From positions 1-64,000 of the forward strand of contig JAVTVY010033695.1 in assembly GCA_036873755.1 (NCBI GenBank): DNA of 64,000 bases, written 5' to 3'. This stretch comes from Hanleya hanleyi. Taxonomy: Eukaryota > Mollusca > Polyplacophora > Lepidopleurida > Hanleyidae. Positions 34,691 through 47,265 of the stretch are shown here, piece after piece; positions within the stretch are counted from its first letter, which is position 1; each line of letters opens with the position of its first letter. The notes below the pieces were generated by a model. That model ran no database searches. It had not been told where the DNA came from and saw nothing but the letters and a program-made list of their open reading frames with translations. A program made the translations under genes and the position numbers.

Positions 34691-36982
34691 AACTCAATGT
34701 TAAGGCTTTAATATTATTAACGTTTAGATCTCGTTTAGTGAACCCCTATCTCTCTCGCACCCTCATGGTTTTCCGTATCATGCTCCACACTTGGAGCGCA
34801 TGCATATGGGCACTCCATACTATGCGTGCGCATCGGCCCACGCAGTGCGATCTTCTAGGTCCATTTTCGACACCGGAATTCACATGACAACCAGTAGAGA
34901 TCCAAGCGCATGCGTCACCCATGCATATGCGACAAGCGTCCCACCGAAAGGCGCCCCACAAATATGGGTGATTTTAGCCTTTTCTTACTACTCTAATATA
35001 TCAGCTGCAGTATGGACGAGGTTCCAGTTCCGATTCATCTGTTTCAAAAGGGAACGGTTTGATTGGCAAAATCATTATCAGGATCGTAGTGCATTTGTCT
35101 ATATAATTTCTTAACAAAGTAATTTAGCTGACGATGTACTTAAACGTGGAGAATATGGTTACATTTCTTAATGAGCGGTATCAGTTTCGACCCACTGTCG
35201 CCATTTCCGATCCTGTCTCCTTTTAACGTTGATCTTTGGCTAAGGTATATACAAATGTAATCGTCAACATGCTAACTTTTTTGCCAAAAATAGGGTCCCA
35301 GCTGGATATTTCGTTTTACATTGTACATATCACCATCTCCTAAGTGAACAGTTGGCGTTCAAAATGCGGGTTGGGGTAGGGGGCGGGGATGACAGCGATA
35401 TGGTCGAACTGATCATATTGGCATAACAGATTGAACACTGAAATATCAATGATGGCTTATACTCACCCGAAAACAAAAACAACCTTGAATCGTTTGCGCC
35501 ATCATTAATTTCACCTCCAAATAGCAGATTAAAGAAAAGCTATGCGAATCAGCACTCAATCGAGTTACGAAGTTTCGTTGTGAACGCTTTGTTTGCAAGA
35601 TTATTCATGACATGGTATGCCCCAATTTGGCCTCCCTTGGAGGTTGATGTCGACAGTGGGGTGGGTAGTCTTTGGTGTGAAACTCGAATGAATAAAGGAT
35701 ATGTGATGTTTACATGGGAAAAACTCCTTTGTCTGCATGTGACGGCACTAATTAAAAGCTGATTGCTGTTTTCAATCAATAACCTGCAAGTTCATATTTT
35801 TCTTGAAGAATATATACAGAAGTATCAGCCTGGAAAAAACGTGTGATGATCAGCTGACTGTAAAAATGAATTTATGGTTCATCAAAATGTTCTCCCTGGC
35901 CTTATTTGGTGTTTTTGAGGCATTTATAGAGAACATTTTCTCTTGTCACAAAAATATGACACGTTAATCAAACTTTGTACTTTCAAATGATCAAACTTCT
36001 TAATATCTTGTGCGACAATATGATTTTGGTTTGAGGCCTACATATTTTTCATAAAAATGAAATTTATAGTTCATCAAAATGTGCTCTTATTTATACGGAG
36101 GATTTTCTCTTGTAACAAAAATATGACCACATTTTGGTGAACTATAAATTTCATTTTCATTCAACTGACTATCATAATCTTTTCCAGGTTGATCAACACT
36201 TTGATCGGAAGCGCTGGCAGACGACACCATTTTTGTGGGTTTTTTTTACTCCCAGGCCTACAGGTCGTGGTGTTTGTACGCAGATCGGTGTATTCGTGTG
36301 TATGGGGTGGCTCTGCACAGATTTCTCCTAACAAAACCAATGAATGCATAATATAAATAGACCTAACCATGATTTGAAGGCAGATCAACTTGTTCGACTG
36401 CACCAAATGTTTTAAGATTTCGCGTTATCTTGGTTGTGACTAGAAGGGATGTTTCGGGAAGTTGGTCGGAGCTGACACTAGATCGGAACTGGCGACGTGA
36501 CTGTATTTAAATATTTGCACAACTCATTCATTTCCATAATAAAGAAAACCTGGATCGTTAATCCGACTGAAGCGACAAATTTCTCGTTCGCTAGAAATTA
36601 ATTGGAGATTATTGCTTTGGTCGACGAAAAGCCTTATTTTAATATATTTGGGGAACAACGTTAGATTGAATGTCAAAATGCTCTGAATGCTCACATTGTG
36701 TAAATTCCTGCATCGCAATGGCTCGTCTTCAAAACAGTGGACACGTTTTTTACCATACCACATTGATATACACAGTTAACAGTAATGTCCTGTCCACATC
36801 TAGATCTAATTCAATATAGTTTTACCATTCCTCTGACGAAACTGTTCAGATGAACATAGCATGTCAAGAATGGTTCGAGAGAATCTAGAGTACTATCATG
36901 TTTCGGGTTTTCTTTCCAAAAAAGAAGATAAGATAGACTGTATTTCATATTTAGAATAAACCTATATGTTCCTATTGTACAG

Positions 36983-37690
36983 GTAACTTCGCATCTTCGC
37001 ATCTTCGCGCTTCGCATCTTCGCATCGCAACTTCGCATCTTCGCGCTTCGCTTCTTCGCATCTTCGCATCGTATCTTCGCATCTTCGCGCTTCGCATCTT
37101 CGCATCTTCGCATCTTCGCATCGTATCTTCGCATCTTCGCGCTTCGCATCTTCGCATCGTAACTTCGCATCTTCGCGCTTCGCATCTTCGCATCTTCGCA
37201 TCGTAACTTCGCATCTTCGCGCTTCGCATCTTCGCATCGTAACTTCGCATCTTCGCGCTTCGCATCTTCGCATCTTCGCATCGTAACTTCGCATCTTCGC
37301 GCTTCGCATCTTCGCATCGCTTCGCATCGTAACTTCGCATCTTCGCGCTTCGCATCTTCGCATCGTAACTTCGCGTCTTCGCGCTTCGCATCTTCGCATC
37401 TTCGCATCGTATCTTCGCATCTTCGCATCGTAACTTCGCATCTTCGCATCGTACCTTCGCGCATCGCATCGTAACTTCGCATCTTCGCATCTTCGCATCT
37501 TCGCCTTTTTCCATCATCGCATCTTCGCATCGTAACTTCGCGCATCGCATCGTAACTTCGCATCTTCGCATCTTCACCTTTTTCCATCATCGCATCTTCG
37601 CATCGTAACTTCGCGCTTCGCATCGTATCTTCGCATCTTCGCATCGTACCTTCGCGCATCGCATCGTAACTTCGCATCTTCGCCTTTTGG
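36983..37690. repeat. 9-bp/36-bp satellite in right foldback arm
   Basis: Reverse-complement counterpart of 29518-30187, slightly longer and with a different unit order. A 299-codon minus ORF (36811-37710) reads through it from a TTG codon. It is explained by the repeat period and the open flank, not by a gene. Confidence 0.95.
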
Positions 37691-37740
37691 ATTTCATGTT
37701 CTAATGCCAAACACGCGATGGCCCTTCTCGGCCATCATAG

Positions 37741-38394
37741 TTATGCCAAAAACTTATAACCTGTAGGTTTGGCCTTTGACCTGAAAGCCAACATCATACA
37801 CGGGGCGTATCTCGAAATTCCATAACTTAGATTGCTGGGCAACACAGGTGAGAATGATAGCCTAACTGCCACAATATCCCGTAATACTTTGGAGGCATTA
37901 CTTCGGCCACTTGTAACCTATTTTGTATTGAGTCCTGCGTGGCCGAAATATTATTTGACTAGTAATTACTGTCACTATCTGATTGGATATGGATACTCAG
38001 TCTGAATTATCAGTCTAAAATTTAATGAGAAGAGATTGAAACGTCTGTTCTCGAATGAATTATTTGTATGGAGTGAGTGTTTTTTCGTAAGAAGCAGTTC
38101 ACAGCTGGTATTAATATCTACGCGTTATCTAAATCTCACAGTTGACATTTTTCTGGTGACTCTCTATTAGCATATACCCTTAACAGTTTGCATTGCACGC
38201 CTATACCATTCACATTTCACATAGCTTTCTGCGTCCTATACACTTCTCATTTCACAGTTCGCTATACTCTTCTCATTTCTCACTCCTTTCTTTTCCTTGC
38301 ACTATGCACTCGTAATCTTAATCTCTGACCTTGATCTTTGATCCTTGAATTTGTGACCTCGTATCGATTACGTCATTTCCGGTTAATGACGTGA
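37741..38394. other. No recognised gene, right-arm-only segment
   Basis: Sequence without a partner in the left arm. TC-rich CTTCTCATTTC motifs lie at 38210-38290. No coding signal seen. Confidence 0.4.
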
Positions 38395-38825
38395 CTTCCG
38401 GTGATTACGCTGTTTTCGCAACCACCTCGCTGGGGGTCTAATAATACCCCAGCCACCAGTCAGATTTTTGGACCGGATTCGGGGCCTTCGCGCACATCGC
38501 CGGAAGTGACATCATATATAGTAAAATAGATGTTTGCCGAACATTTCGATTACTTTTCAAGTCTGCATAATACCTCTGTTGACCTAGCGTTAAAAAGAAT
38601 TATCTGGAGATTATTTCCCCTGTTTATCTGGACAGAGCATATGAAAAGTAGTTCGCTCATGTGCAAAACTGAAGGAGTGGTTCGGCCGGATTCAAACTGA
38701 ACCGTGAGTACGTGGGTTTCCTCCTATACTTCATAGCAACGTAGTAAAGGTCAACTTCCGCTACTGGAGGCAGGAATGATAAATGAGCCTGTGAGCTGGA
38801 GCATGCGCTGTGGGGAGGATGCTGT

Positions 38826-38895
38826 TTTCGGTGATTACATGACTTTCGGTAACGACGTCACTTTCGGCGATGACGTCACTTTCGGTGATAACGTG
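38826..38895. repeat. Short tandem repeat with CRE-like TGACGTCA
   Basis: Four units of about 18 bp of the type GATGACGTCACTTTCGG run from about 38834 to 38893. Two contain ACGTCA and one the full TGACGTCA palindrome. Related TGACGTxACTTCCGG phrases occur at 38375-38405 and 23578-23595. Any regulatory role is speculative. Confidence 0.6.
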
Positions 38896-39484
38896 ACCTA
38901 CACCACATACCGTTTCCCTTGATCATGTGGCGTTTTACTGTCTTTTTTCCACTATTAGGGCGATATACTCTAGCTACTTTTTTTACAACCTCAAAGGCGG
39001 ACTCACTTCACGAAAGGAGAATACATCCGATGACGATACAGAATGCGTACAAGTATATATGCAGCCTGGGGTGTATTAACTTCTTCCGATAAACTCATCT
39101 GTCATTTTGGGTCGTTAACATGACATCACCTCATCGGTGGATCTTGTTTTTCTCCTAATTTATTTGGGATTTTACGGGTTTATAATAAGCCTGTGTTTTA
39201 TGATGTTCTGTGATTTCTGACAGCAATTACGGCCAATCTTATCGATTTGGCGCATGTCTATCGCTACATACGAACATATATCAGCGCTTGTAGCAGCAGT
39301 ATAAATACTTCGATATAGCTTGATCTATCTTGACAGACTTGGCTTGGTTTTATTCGGAGGACGAAAAACGCGAGAAAGGTGGCAGGCACGATGTGCATTC
39401 TACCAATGTTTGACAGATTGGGCCGAAAAACGCGGCGCTTGTACGCATTCAGTCCTTCGAGTTTCCTCGTCATACCTACACAGG
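38896..39484. other. No recognised gene
   Basis: Unique-looking sequence with overlapping short ORFs on both strands (39264-39615). None shows a motif I recognise. Confidence 0.4.
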
Positions 39485-39606
39485 CATACGCTGATAAACA
39501 GCTTGTACCACTGACGGGGGCGTCTCTTACTACTAGTTCCGCTATGGAACAGTACTGAGCAGTACCGGTGGACGTCAGTGATACAAGCTGAATAGTACGA
39601 GCGTAA
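39485..39606. mobile_element. Miniature TIR element, relative of 26872-27623
   Basis: Arms 39485-39516 and 39571-39606 are inverted repeats (CATACGCTGATAAACAGC, CTTGTACCACTGACG / GACGTCAGTGATACAAGC) around about 54 bp. The arm-specific differences match those of the larger element in reverse order, so the copy is inverted relative to it. MITE-like. Confidence 0.75.
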
Positions 39607-39834
39607 CACAGGCAATACTGAAACTGATCACTACTGTGACTGATTTGCTCAGCCCCTGAGAAGTTTTGACCAGTTGCTGAACTTACTTTTTACTGAGCAG
39701 TACCGGTATACCGTTGTGTTACTTATCAGTACCAAAAAGTTAATGAAAAGTTTCATGCAGTCAAAACTGCTCAGAACCTGCACAGTACTGATCAGTTTCG
39801 GGGCATCTTCGCGAGCCAGTGTATCGATCGATCA

Positions 39835-40185
39835 ATTAGGATCGATACACTGGCTTATAGTACCCATACTAGTTCTGGATATAAATAGGTCAAGGGGTAT
39901 TTCTCCAAATCAAACCAATCAGGGAACGCGCTAAGCTACCTGATTATGACAATCCGCTGGGAGGAAAAAGATGTGATAGGTTTGGATTTCATCGCGGGCC
40001 AATGTGCTTTGATGCCGGGATGAAATCGACATCGGAAGTCAAAGCAAAAACCGCAGGCTTGGGAAACCGACATGCTAATTCAAAATAAGCAAGGGGAATG
40101 AAATGTATAACAGAGGCATCATCTCAATAACTCATTCGAATCACCAAAAAAGTCCAGGTAGGATTTACTTGGACTTGTGCAGATG
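39835..40185 (-). repeat. Interspersed repeat, inverted partner of 3.96-4.31 kb
   Basis: Reverse-complement match to 3955-4310. Next to it, at about 39812-39853, GCCAGTGTATCGATC and GATCGATACACTGGC form a short inverted repeat that may mark the element end. Confidence 0.7.
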
Positions 40186-41150
40186 GTTTCGGAGTAGAAA
40201 TGTTCAGTTCTTAACTGCTTAGTTAATGACTTCACACTACTGGCCTGTAGATTTCCCCTCATTAGCATTCATTTACTGCACAGAATCATCCAGTATTAGG
40301 GCTTTTATGAAAAGTAACTGCACAAGACTGAACTGAACAGTATACTGAACAGCGGGAAATGCACAGTATTGAACGGTTAAATCTGCCATGTGTAGTCAAT
40401 GGTTGATCTAACATTTCGTACCATGAGAGAAACTGGGTCTGCGATGAAGAAGCCCAACCGTGTGATTTTTAAAAGTTCTGAATCACATTCGTGACCTCAT
40501 ACATGATCTATGTCCATATATCATGTCCATATTTGAGCGAATAAAGACACAGATAATCTCGTAAATTGTATATCCTCTTATTGTTTTGAAGTAATAGACG
40601 CCCCCGTTTTCATTTCCTCTCAGACATCATAGTGATCGACCTCCAGCTACTCTGCTTGCGTCGGAAGGTAACGATATTCAACGATGACCGTTAACCAGTC
40701 TTCATCGTCGCCCGTTCATTGGCTGTTATATTAAACCGACCGTTCAAATATAGTTGCACAGACATGATAGAGCTGGTTCTCATTCACGCTATGGAATTTT
40801 CGGTCTTCAAGACGACACGGTCTTCAAGACGGCGCGGTCTTAAGATGTTGTAACGCAAAGTCGTCTGTAGACTCGGGTGATGGTCTCCATAAAAGGTCCG
40901 GCTTCTGAGATTTCTCGAAGACTTGATAGCCTCTTTAAATGAGACAGGATACAACAAAAACGGAGTCGATGTCTGCTGAATATTAAGCCGATGTATTGTA
41001 AATTCATTCCACCTAGATTAGGAATGATGGACGGCATTTGGCAGGCAGACTAACACAACTTCATTAACATCGGACCATTTTGTAAACAGTCATTTTCAGA
41101 ACTGGAGATAGGAACATCTATCATCGGAGACATGGTGATATTAACCTCTG
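40186..41150. other. No recognised gene
   Basis: Unique sequence. A triplicated ACGGTCTTCAAGA-like phrase lies at 40800-40845. The 65-codon minus ORF at 40840-41037 carries no recognised motif. Confidence 0.4.
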
Positions 41151-42930
41151 TATTATGTGATGGCGGTTTCCGTCCGTCTGTCTGTCGTGCCGTCTGTCCG
41201 TCCCTCGTGTCCGGTCTATATCTGGGACAGTTTTCTATCTACAGTTCTAATTTTTGGTGAGTGGATACCCTACGGGGAGACGATGTGTCGCGTACCAAAA
41301 ATGAAGGTCGAGGTCAGAGGTCAAAGGTCACTGGCCTAAAAAACAAGAAATCACTGAAGTGTTCGTGTCCGGTCTATATCTGTGAACGTTTTCTATCCAC
41401 AGTTGCAATTTTTCGTGAGTGGATACACTAGGTGGAGACAATGTGTCGCGTACCAAAATTGAGATCGAGGTCAGAGGTCAAAGGTCACTGTTGCCTAAAA
41501 TCAGGAAATCATTGATCATTGACAATTTTCTATCTACATTTCTAATTTTTGGTGAGTGGATGCTCTAGGAGGGAACTATGTCTTGCATACCAAATGTAGG
41601 TCAAGGTCAGACGTCAAGGGTCAGTGTGACAGAATAATCAGGAAATCATTAAAAATTTCTAATTTTTTGCGAGTGGATTCAGTAGGGGGAAATGAAGTGT
41701 CGCATACCCAAAAATAGGTCAAGGTCGAAGGCCAAAGGTCACTGAGCCCAAAATCAGGAAATTATTAACAAAAACATGTTTTGTGTCAGTAGATACATTA
41801 GGGGGACACGATGTGTTTCTTACCAAAATGTAGGTCAAGGTCAAAGGTCAAGGTCACTGTGACCCCAAAATTGTGAAATTGTTAAAAATCATGATTTTCT
41901 GAGTCCATTGAAAAATTACGGGGAGCCGTTTCGTCATGTACTGAAATTTAGGTCCAGGTCAATAGTCAAGGTCACTGTGACCCAGAATCAAGGTCAAAGA
42001 TCATTGTTACCTAAAAATCAGGAAATCATAAAAAATTTACTAATTTTTTGTAACTGGATTTAATAGGGTGAAATGAAGTGTCGCATGCCAAAAATTAGGT
42101 CACGGTCAAAGATCACTGTGACCCCAAAATCAGGAAATTATTAAAAATAACATGTTTTTGTGTCAGTAGATACATTAGGGGGACACGATGTGTCACATAC
42201 CAAAATGTAGGTCGTGACCTGGTCAAAGGTCAAGGTCACTGTGACCCCAAAATCGTGAAATTGTTAAAAATCATGATTTTTTGTGTCCATTGAGAAATTA
42301 CGGGGAGACGATTTGTCATCTACCAAAATTAAGGTCAATAGTCAAGGTCACTGTGACTCCAGAATCAAGAAATCTTTGAAAATTACTTTGTTTTTGTGTC
42401 AGTAGATATATTAGGGGGACATGATGTAGCACATACCAAAATGTAGGTCAAGGCCAAACGTCGAGGTCACTGACCCCCAAAATCATGAAAATCATAAAAA
42501 TCATGATTTTTTTTGTGTCCATTGATACATTGAGGGAAGACGATGTGTCGTGTACTAAACTTTAGGCCAAGGTCAAAAATCAAGGTCACTGATCCCAAAA
42601 TCAGGAAATCATTAAAAAAGGATTTTTTCTGCCAGTAGATACATTAGGGAGACATGTGTTACATACCAAAATGTGGGTCAAGGGTCAAGGTCAATGTGAC
42701 TGCAACATCAAGAAATCATTAAAAGTCCCATTTTCATATGCCTGTCGAAGACGAAGTCGTGTAATGCGATGTTGCGTTCTGTCCATTCATCCATTAACAT
42801 GTGTTGTCCATGCGATATCAAGGTATGGAATGGTACCAAACTTTGAGTATACCTTACTCGCATGGCAGAGAGGAGCCATACATTTTGAGATCAATTTGTC
42901 CAAGGTCAAGGTCACAGTCCTTCAAAACTG
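41150..42930. repeat. ~120-bp-period repeat with AGGTCAAGGTCACTGTGACC
   Basis: Begins with a GTCCGTCTGTCTGTC run, then about a dozen degenerate units containing ATACATTAGGGGGACACGAT, ACCAAAATGTAGGTCAAGG, CAAAATCAGGAAATCATTAA and GGTCACTGTGACCCC. It ends with a non-repeat segment of about 200 bp. No ORF is preserved. Confidence 0.9.
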
Positions 42931-45537
42931 AATCAAGTTTAGCTGACCCATATGTGTTAGGTTGGAATGTTCAGAGTTCTCTCCCCTACATGTATATGGC
43001 ATTCGTCCTGTGGAGTTGTGTCCAATATTTGAAACAGCTACATTTAGTTAAACTGTGGTGAAATAAAAACCATACATTTACTAATTTAACAGAGAGAGGG
43101 GTCCTTTATGAACTTCATACCTGTTTATTAATTCAAGAACAAAGGTTTACTTCATCACTTCTTCCTTCATGAAAAATTCTCTCGTCTGAAAGGAATCCAT
43201 GTGCAGGAAAACTACTATTTTCTTGTGTTTGACTATTGTCGATTTCAGTGTGATTCACGGTCAACTAGTTACCAAGAGTTAAGCTCGTTTTAGTTTATCA
43301 TTCAACGTAAAATGTTATATATGTTACATTCTCAGAAGCACAAAATTGTGGACCTTTCTCTGGATTGCTAGATACCAATTGGAATCAAGGCTATTAAACA
43401 ACCTTGAAATTTGGACCAACGTAATTCCAGATACACGGGCGTATATTGAAGCCCCTTGGGCTCTTGTTATACATTGCTATGGCATTATAGGGTCGAGTTA
43501 ACTCTAAACTAAATTGTTGTAGTCGTGACAAGCTACTCAGCTATATGTCGCATTACCTAAACTCAGTCGTCAAACCAAGGATGATTCAGTACACTTACTT
43601 ATGTAAGTGTACTGAACCATCCTTGGTTTGTTTCCTTGAAAGTTTCCTTGGCAGTTTCTATGTTATCCTGTATAAATTTGAAATTACATAACTGTTTCTC
43701 ACAAATAGTTGTGTTCACAATAACTGATCTTAAGGGTCATGAAACAGAATTTCGGAAACAGTTTTGTCAAAACACATCACAATATCAAGGTTGCATGCAC
43801 ACAGATTAGATTCTATAAAATTGGTAAATGAAAAGTTGAACTTTATGCAATTGTATGGTGGCTAAGAAATCTACTTTTACGTGAAAATATGGTGGCTAAG
43901 AATCGACATTTCACAACGCGTTATTCATCCCAGTGACACCATGAGTATCATTGAAACTGGGAGGTGGATATGGAACGCTACATCGACCACTCGCGTTCTG
44001 CCCTTTGAATAAAATAGGTTACCAGGATGCGAGAATGCGAGCGTGAGAATGCGAGCGTGAGAACACGAGATTGATTTTGTGTTCTCGCATTCTCACATTA
44101 TGATATGAACACGAGAACGCGAAACCCCGAGCGGCCGCTACCGTCTTCTATAGGTAGACAATCTGATCCCATCCAGGCACGGCGGAGCCGGTGGCTGTTA
44201 TTTATGTCATGCAGATACAACCTCGTTGCTAGTGTGTCTTTTGTGATCAATAATTTGCCAACCAACATGTTGCCACGATCAGGGCCAAGTCACAGACGGC
44301 TGCTCGTCTAAGCAACTGGGGAAAGGCTCCCAAACATGGCGAAATACGGTAAAATCGTAATCGATATGGAACTAAGCCTTCCAAGGCTCCGACTTTCACA
44401 TAAGTTTTGTAAAATCTTTAATATCTCAAGTTTCGGGATTTTGAGTCTCATGGGATAAATGTTACGGCCCAAAAACTTGTTTTGCTCCATAAGACATAAC
44501 GTTATATTTACACCCAGTAAATTTCGGCGCGGTCTGCTGCGTTCATCTTATTCTTTTAGAGAATACAGTCAACTTCATGCAGACAGAGAGTTACGTGTAG
44601 AGAAGGAGACGGTGGGGCTTGGCCCAATTTAACGTGTGACTGAAACTGAAGTTGCAAACGCGGGAACCTTTGGCAATAATTGCTCAACTGAACCCGTCGT
44701 TCTCCTGAGTCCGTGCTCTAGCAATGGCAGTTACTTTGTTCTTGTCGTTTTTTTTTTGTTTTTTTTTTTTTGATTTCACCACGCTGTGATTGTGTATGAG
44801 CAATACAATTCGTGTTCAGTCGTACAGCGCATGTAAACGGAACACGGGGATACAGGCTGACCTCTCTATTCTGACATTAAAGCATTTCCTCATTACAACT
44901 TTCTGTTGACAATGTCCCAGGTAAATTCCACGTTTACTTTAGTTTCTTTTGCAAGCTGCAGATGCATACTGCTTTTGCAGGCGTATAATGTCTAAGGTGT
45001 TTTGTAAACAGGTAAATATTGTCTCAACCCTGAATATCGTTGGTTAGATAGCGAATTGGCGGCTCTATCAAACACTGCTGTCGCTGATTCACGAGTTCAC
45101 ACCTCGGTGTGCGTATTGACAGCGACTTTGTCGATAACGACTATGTTATCTTACACTGTCCCACTCTCGACCTCCGCGTGTAATCTGCCACTTTTGTCTG
45201 TCCACGACATGGATACTTCTGGAAATGGGAAAGACAAACTCGTTTTCACAAATAAGACTATAAAATACACCAATAACTTACCGGTAGGCCTACTTATTAC
45301 TTTCCATTTAAAGCCAAAAGGAAGAAAAGTTTCAAAGTCTTTATGCTGCAATACAACTAATGGTGAATATACCCATCTGAACTCTAGGCTTCGTCATATA
45401 TATTGTTGGTGCCCGAACTCTTTTGTTCCAACAAACATTATACAGAGTAAAGTAACAGTGCTGCATTATGGAGTCGCATAGCCATCATCCGAACGCATGG
45501 CACGATCATACGTAGAAACTTCTGCTCGTTTAGTAGA
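42931..45537. other. No supported gene; palindromes and simple repeats
   Basis: Contains the palindrome at 43571-43630, a GAATGCGAGCGTGAGA repeat with inverted counterpart at 44030-44100, and T-runs at about 44750-44772. A 141-codon open frame at 45056-45481 starts from TTG and has no motif I recognise. Confidence 0.45.
43571..43630. repeat. 28-bp-arm palindrome, 4-nt loop
   Basis: CAAACCAAGGATGATTCAGT...ACTGAACCATCCTTGGTTTG: arms 43571-43598 and 43603-43630 match with one mismatch around TTAT. Confidence 0.93.
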
Positions 45538-45569
45538 ACCATGGAGACTACTATAGTAGTCTCCATGGT
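45538..45569. repeat. Perfect 32-bp palindrome
   Basis: ACCATGGAGACTACTA followed directly by its exact reverse complement TAGTAGTCTCCATGGT, with no loop. Confidence 0.95.
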
Positions 45570-46404
45570 AGAACTATCTCGCTTAAGTCATAGTCTCGAA
45601 CCCACATGTGAGAACGTTACATCAAGCGACACTATACCAAAATGGGTAAACAGTTTCTCTTTCGCAGCCTATACTATATTATCCCAAATGATTACTTCCA
45701 GGCTTCTGACGAGCGACACCATTTCACCGGTACCGCCATCCTCTCCCAATGTGTTTTGCGCTACGCTCCATTTACCCCTGTAGGGGTATCGCCATGTTTT
45801 GCAGTATTCCTGCAGAATCCAAGAACTGTTCTAACTGTTTTACTTACCGCAAAATGTTTATTTATCTTGAAATACCCTAAACAGTTATTCAATGTATTTC
45901 AAAACGCCAGTTTCACACAGTTTGAAGGCAGCTTTTTGACAAATTACCCTAGAACTAGATGTTGCGGAAATATATCGGTGAGTCGCGACTGATACCAATT
46001 CGCCCGGTTAAACGGGCGCCATATTCGTTTACAACAGATGACCTCAGGTCAACTCCGGCACAGTCTGTGAGACCCTGACAGCGCTGAATGGAGACGCGCG
46101 AAGCAGAAGGGAGAGCTTGCGGTACCGCTACACGATGGGCTAGGGGAGACAACTTTGAGTACGGTACCGGTACTCTGGACATTTTAACCCGAGAATAACT
46201 GTTTTGCAGCCTGTTCACTCTCAGTGTTACGCTGGTAGGTTTGTCACTAAAGCATATTCTACATAACAGCATTCGGGATCTAAAGTACCTATAAACATTG
46301 GTTTAATTAAGTGAAGAGAAGGCCGATAAAACTTGAACTGGGAACTTTATAGACGACGTATTCCTGACTAATGTATAGTAAACTAAGATTTGAGAAGTAT
46401 ATTC

Positions 46405-47265
46405 CATCGACTGCAATTTAATAAAATTAAATCCTATCTGCTTGCCCATTTGGATACGTCGCTTGCAGGATCTAACCGGCTTGCAGTAACGAGAGTATCA
46501 ACCAATCCCGAGAGCTCTTCGTAGTGCTTTGAAGGGAACATACATTTGCGTACACTTCGCCATTCATAAGATGGCGGAGAACAGACTGGAAAAATCTGAT
46601 AAATTACAGGTGTTCATACCACTTCGGAAATAGATATTGCCTGGGCTTACAAATGATATAGGTATGAATAACTTTCGTATCACACAAGAGGCGTTGTAGA
46701 TCTGTAATTTTGAACAAGTAGGGCGGCACATGACTCGAAAATGGCGGGTTACGTTGGGGTTACGTCGGTAGACTTTAGCTGATTGGCTGACGAAGTCACG
46801 AGGTATTGATTTCAGGAAATTCCCTCTTGCAGTTGCCGAAAGTATGCTGAGAATGGATACACACGATCCCAGGGGCAGTCTTACCGCGTATAGATGACCC
46901 AGATGGTTACAGGTTGGGGAACATAATAAGTGCTTTCTGCTTGGCTCAGCCGTATGACACGCCAAGCTGTCGGGGAATCTTCTGATGTTGTCGCCCTCCC
47001 GCCAGGTTGGCACAATAATGCGGGGTAGAATTATGGACTGGTCCTTGGCGTAAACCTTGGGTTAAAGCAGAGACCATGGCCCTATCTCCCCTCCCCGACT
47101 GCAAGTAAAGTAGTTAAAATGCGGCCGTGATGTCATAAGACTATTAAATATTCACGAGCTGGGCGCTATGAACACTAAATTTAATTGAAATCAGTAAGAT
47201 CGTGCATAGCGACATATAAGATTGGGGAGCATTGATAGGATATTAATTTATTAAGATTGCATCGA
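46405..47265 (-). repeat. Inverted, longer relative of the 10.7-kb element
   Basis: The reverse complement aligns with 10680-11160: CAATCTTAATAAATTAATAT, TTTAATAG...TTATGACATCA, GCAGTCGGGGAGGGGAGATA, CGGGATTGGTTGA and AGATAGGATTTAATTTTA. It has about 380 bp extra in the middle. A 149-codon minus ORF (46564-47013) spans that part. Its start aligns weakly with the ORF in the short copy (AEP(S/T) block). No family is recognised. Confidence 0.75.

Larger units (their letters stand above)
27836..38692. mobile_element. ~10.9-kb inverted-repeat (foldback-like) structure
   Basis: Three stretches pair in inverted order: 27836-28110 with 38395-38692, 29464-31283 with 35870-37740, and 32992-33761 with 35112-35868. 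The arms meet around a 1.35-kb spacer (33762-35111). They differ by substitutions and indels, so they are not an exact recent copy. The left arm carries two segments absent from the right: 28111-29463 (with a Naiad relic) and 31284-32991. The right arm has 37741-38394. Long inverted repeats with internal tandem repeats are the layout of Foldback or TU-type elements. Alternatively these are two copies of one ~5-kb repeat in opposite orientation. Confidence 0.75.

Noticed and set aside
36811..37710. 299-codon minus-strand ORF
   Set aside because: Same satellite in the right arm. It begins at a TTG and reads the repeat into an open flank.
45056..45481. 141-codon ORF as a gene
   Set aside because: It starts at TTG, shows no motif and has no splice support. 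The length is possible by chance.
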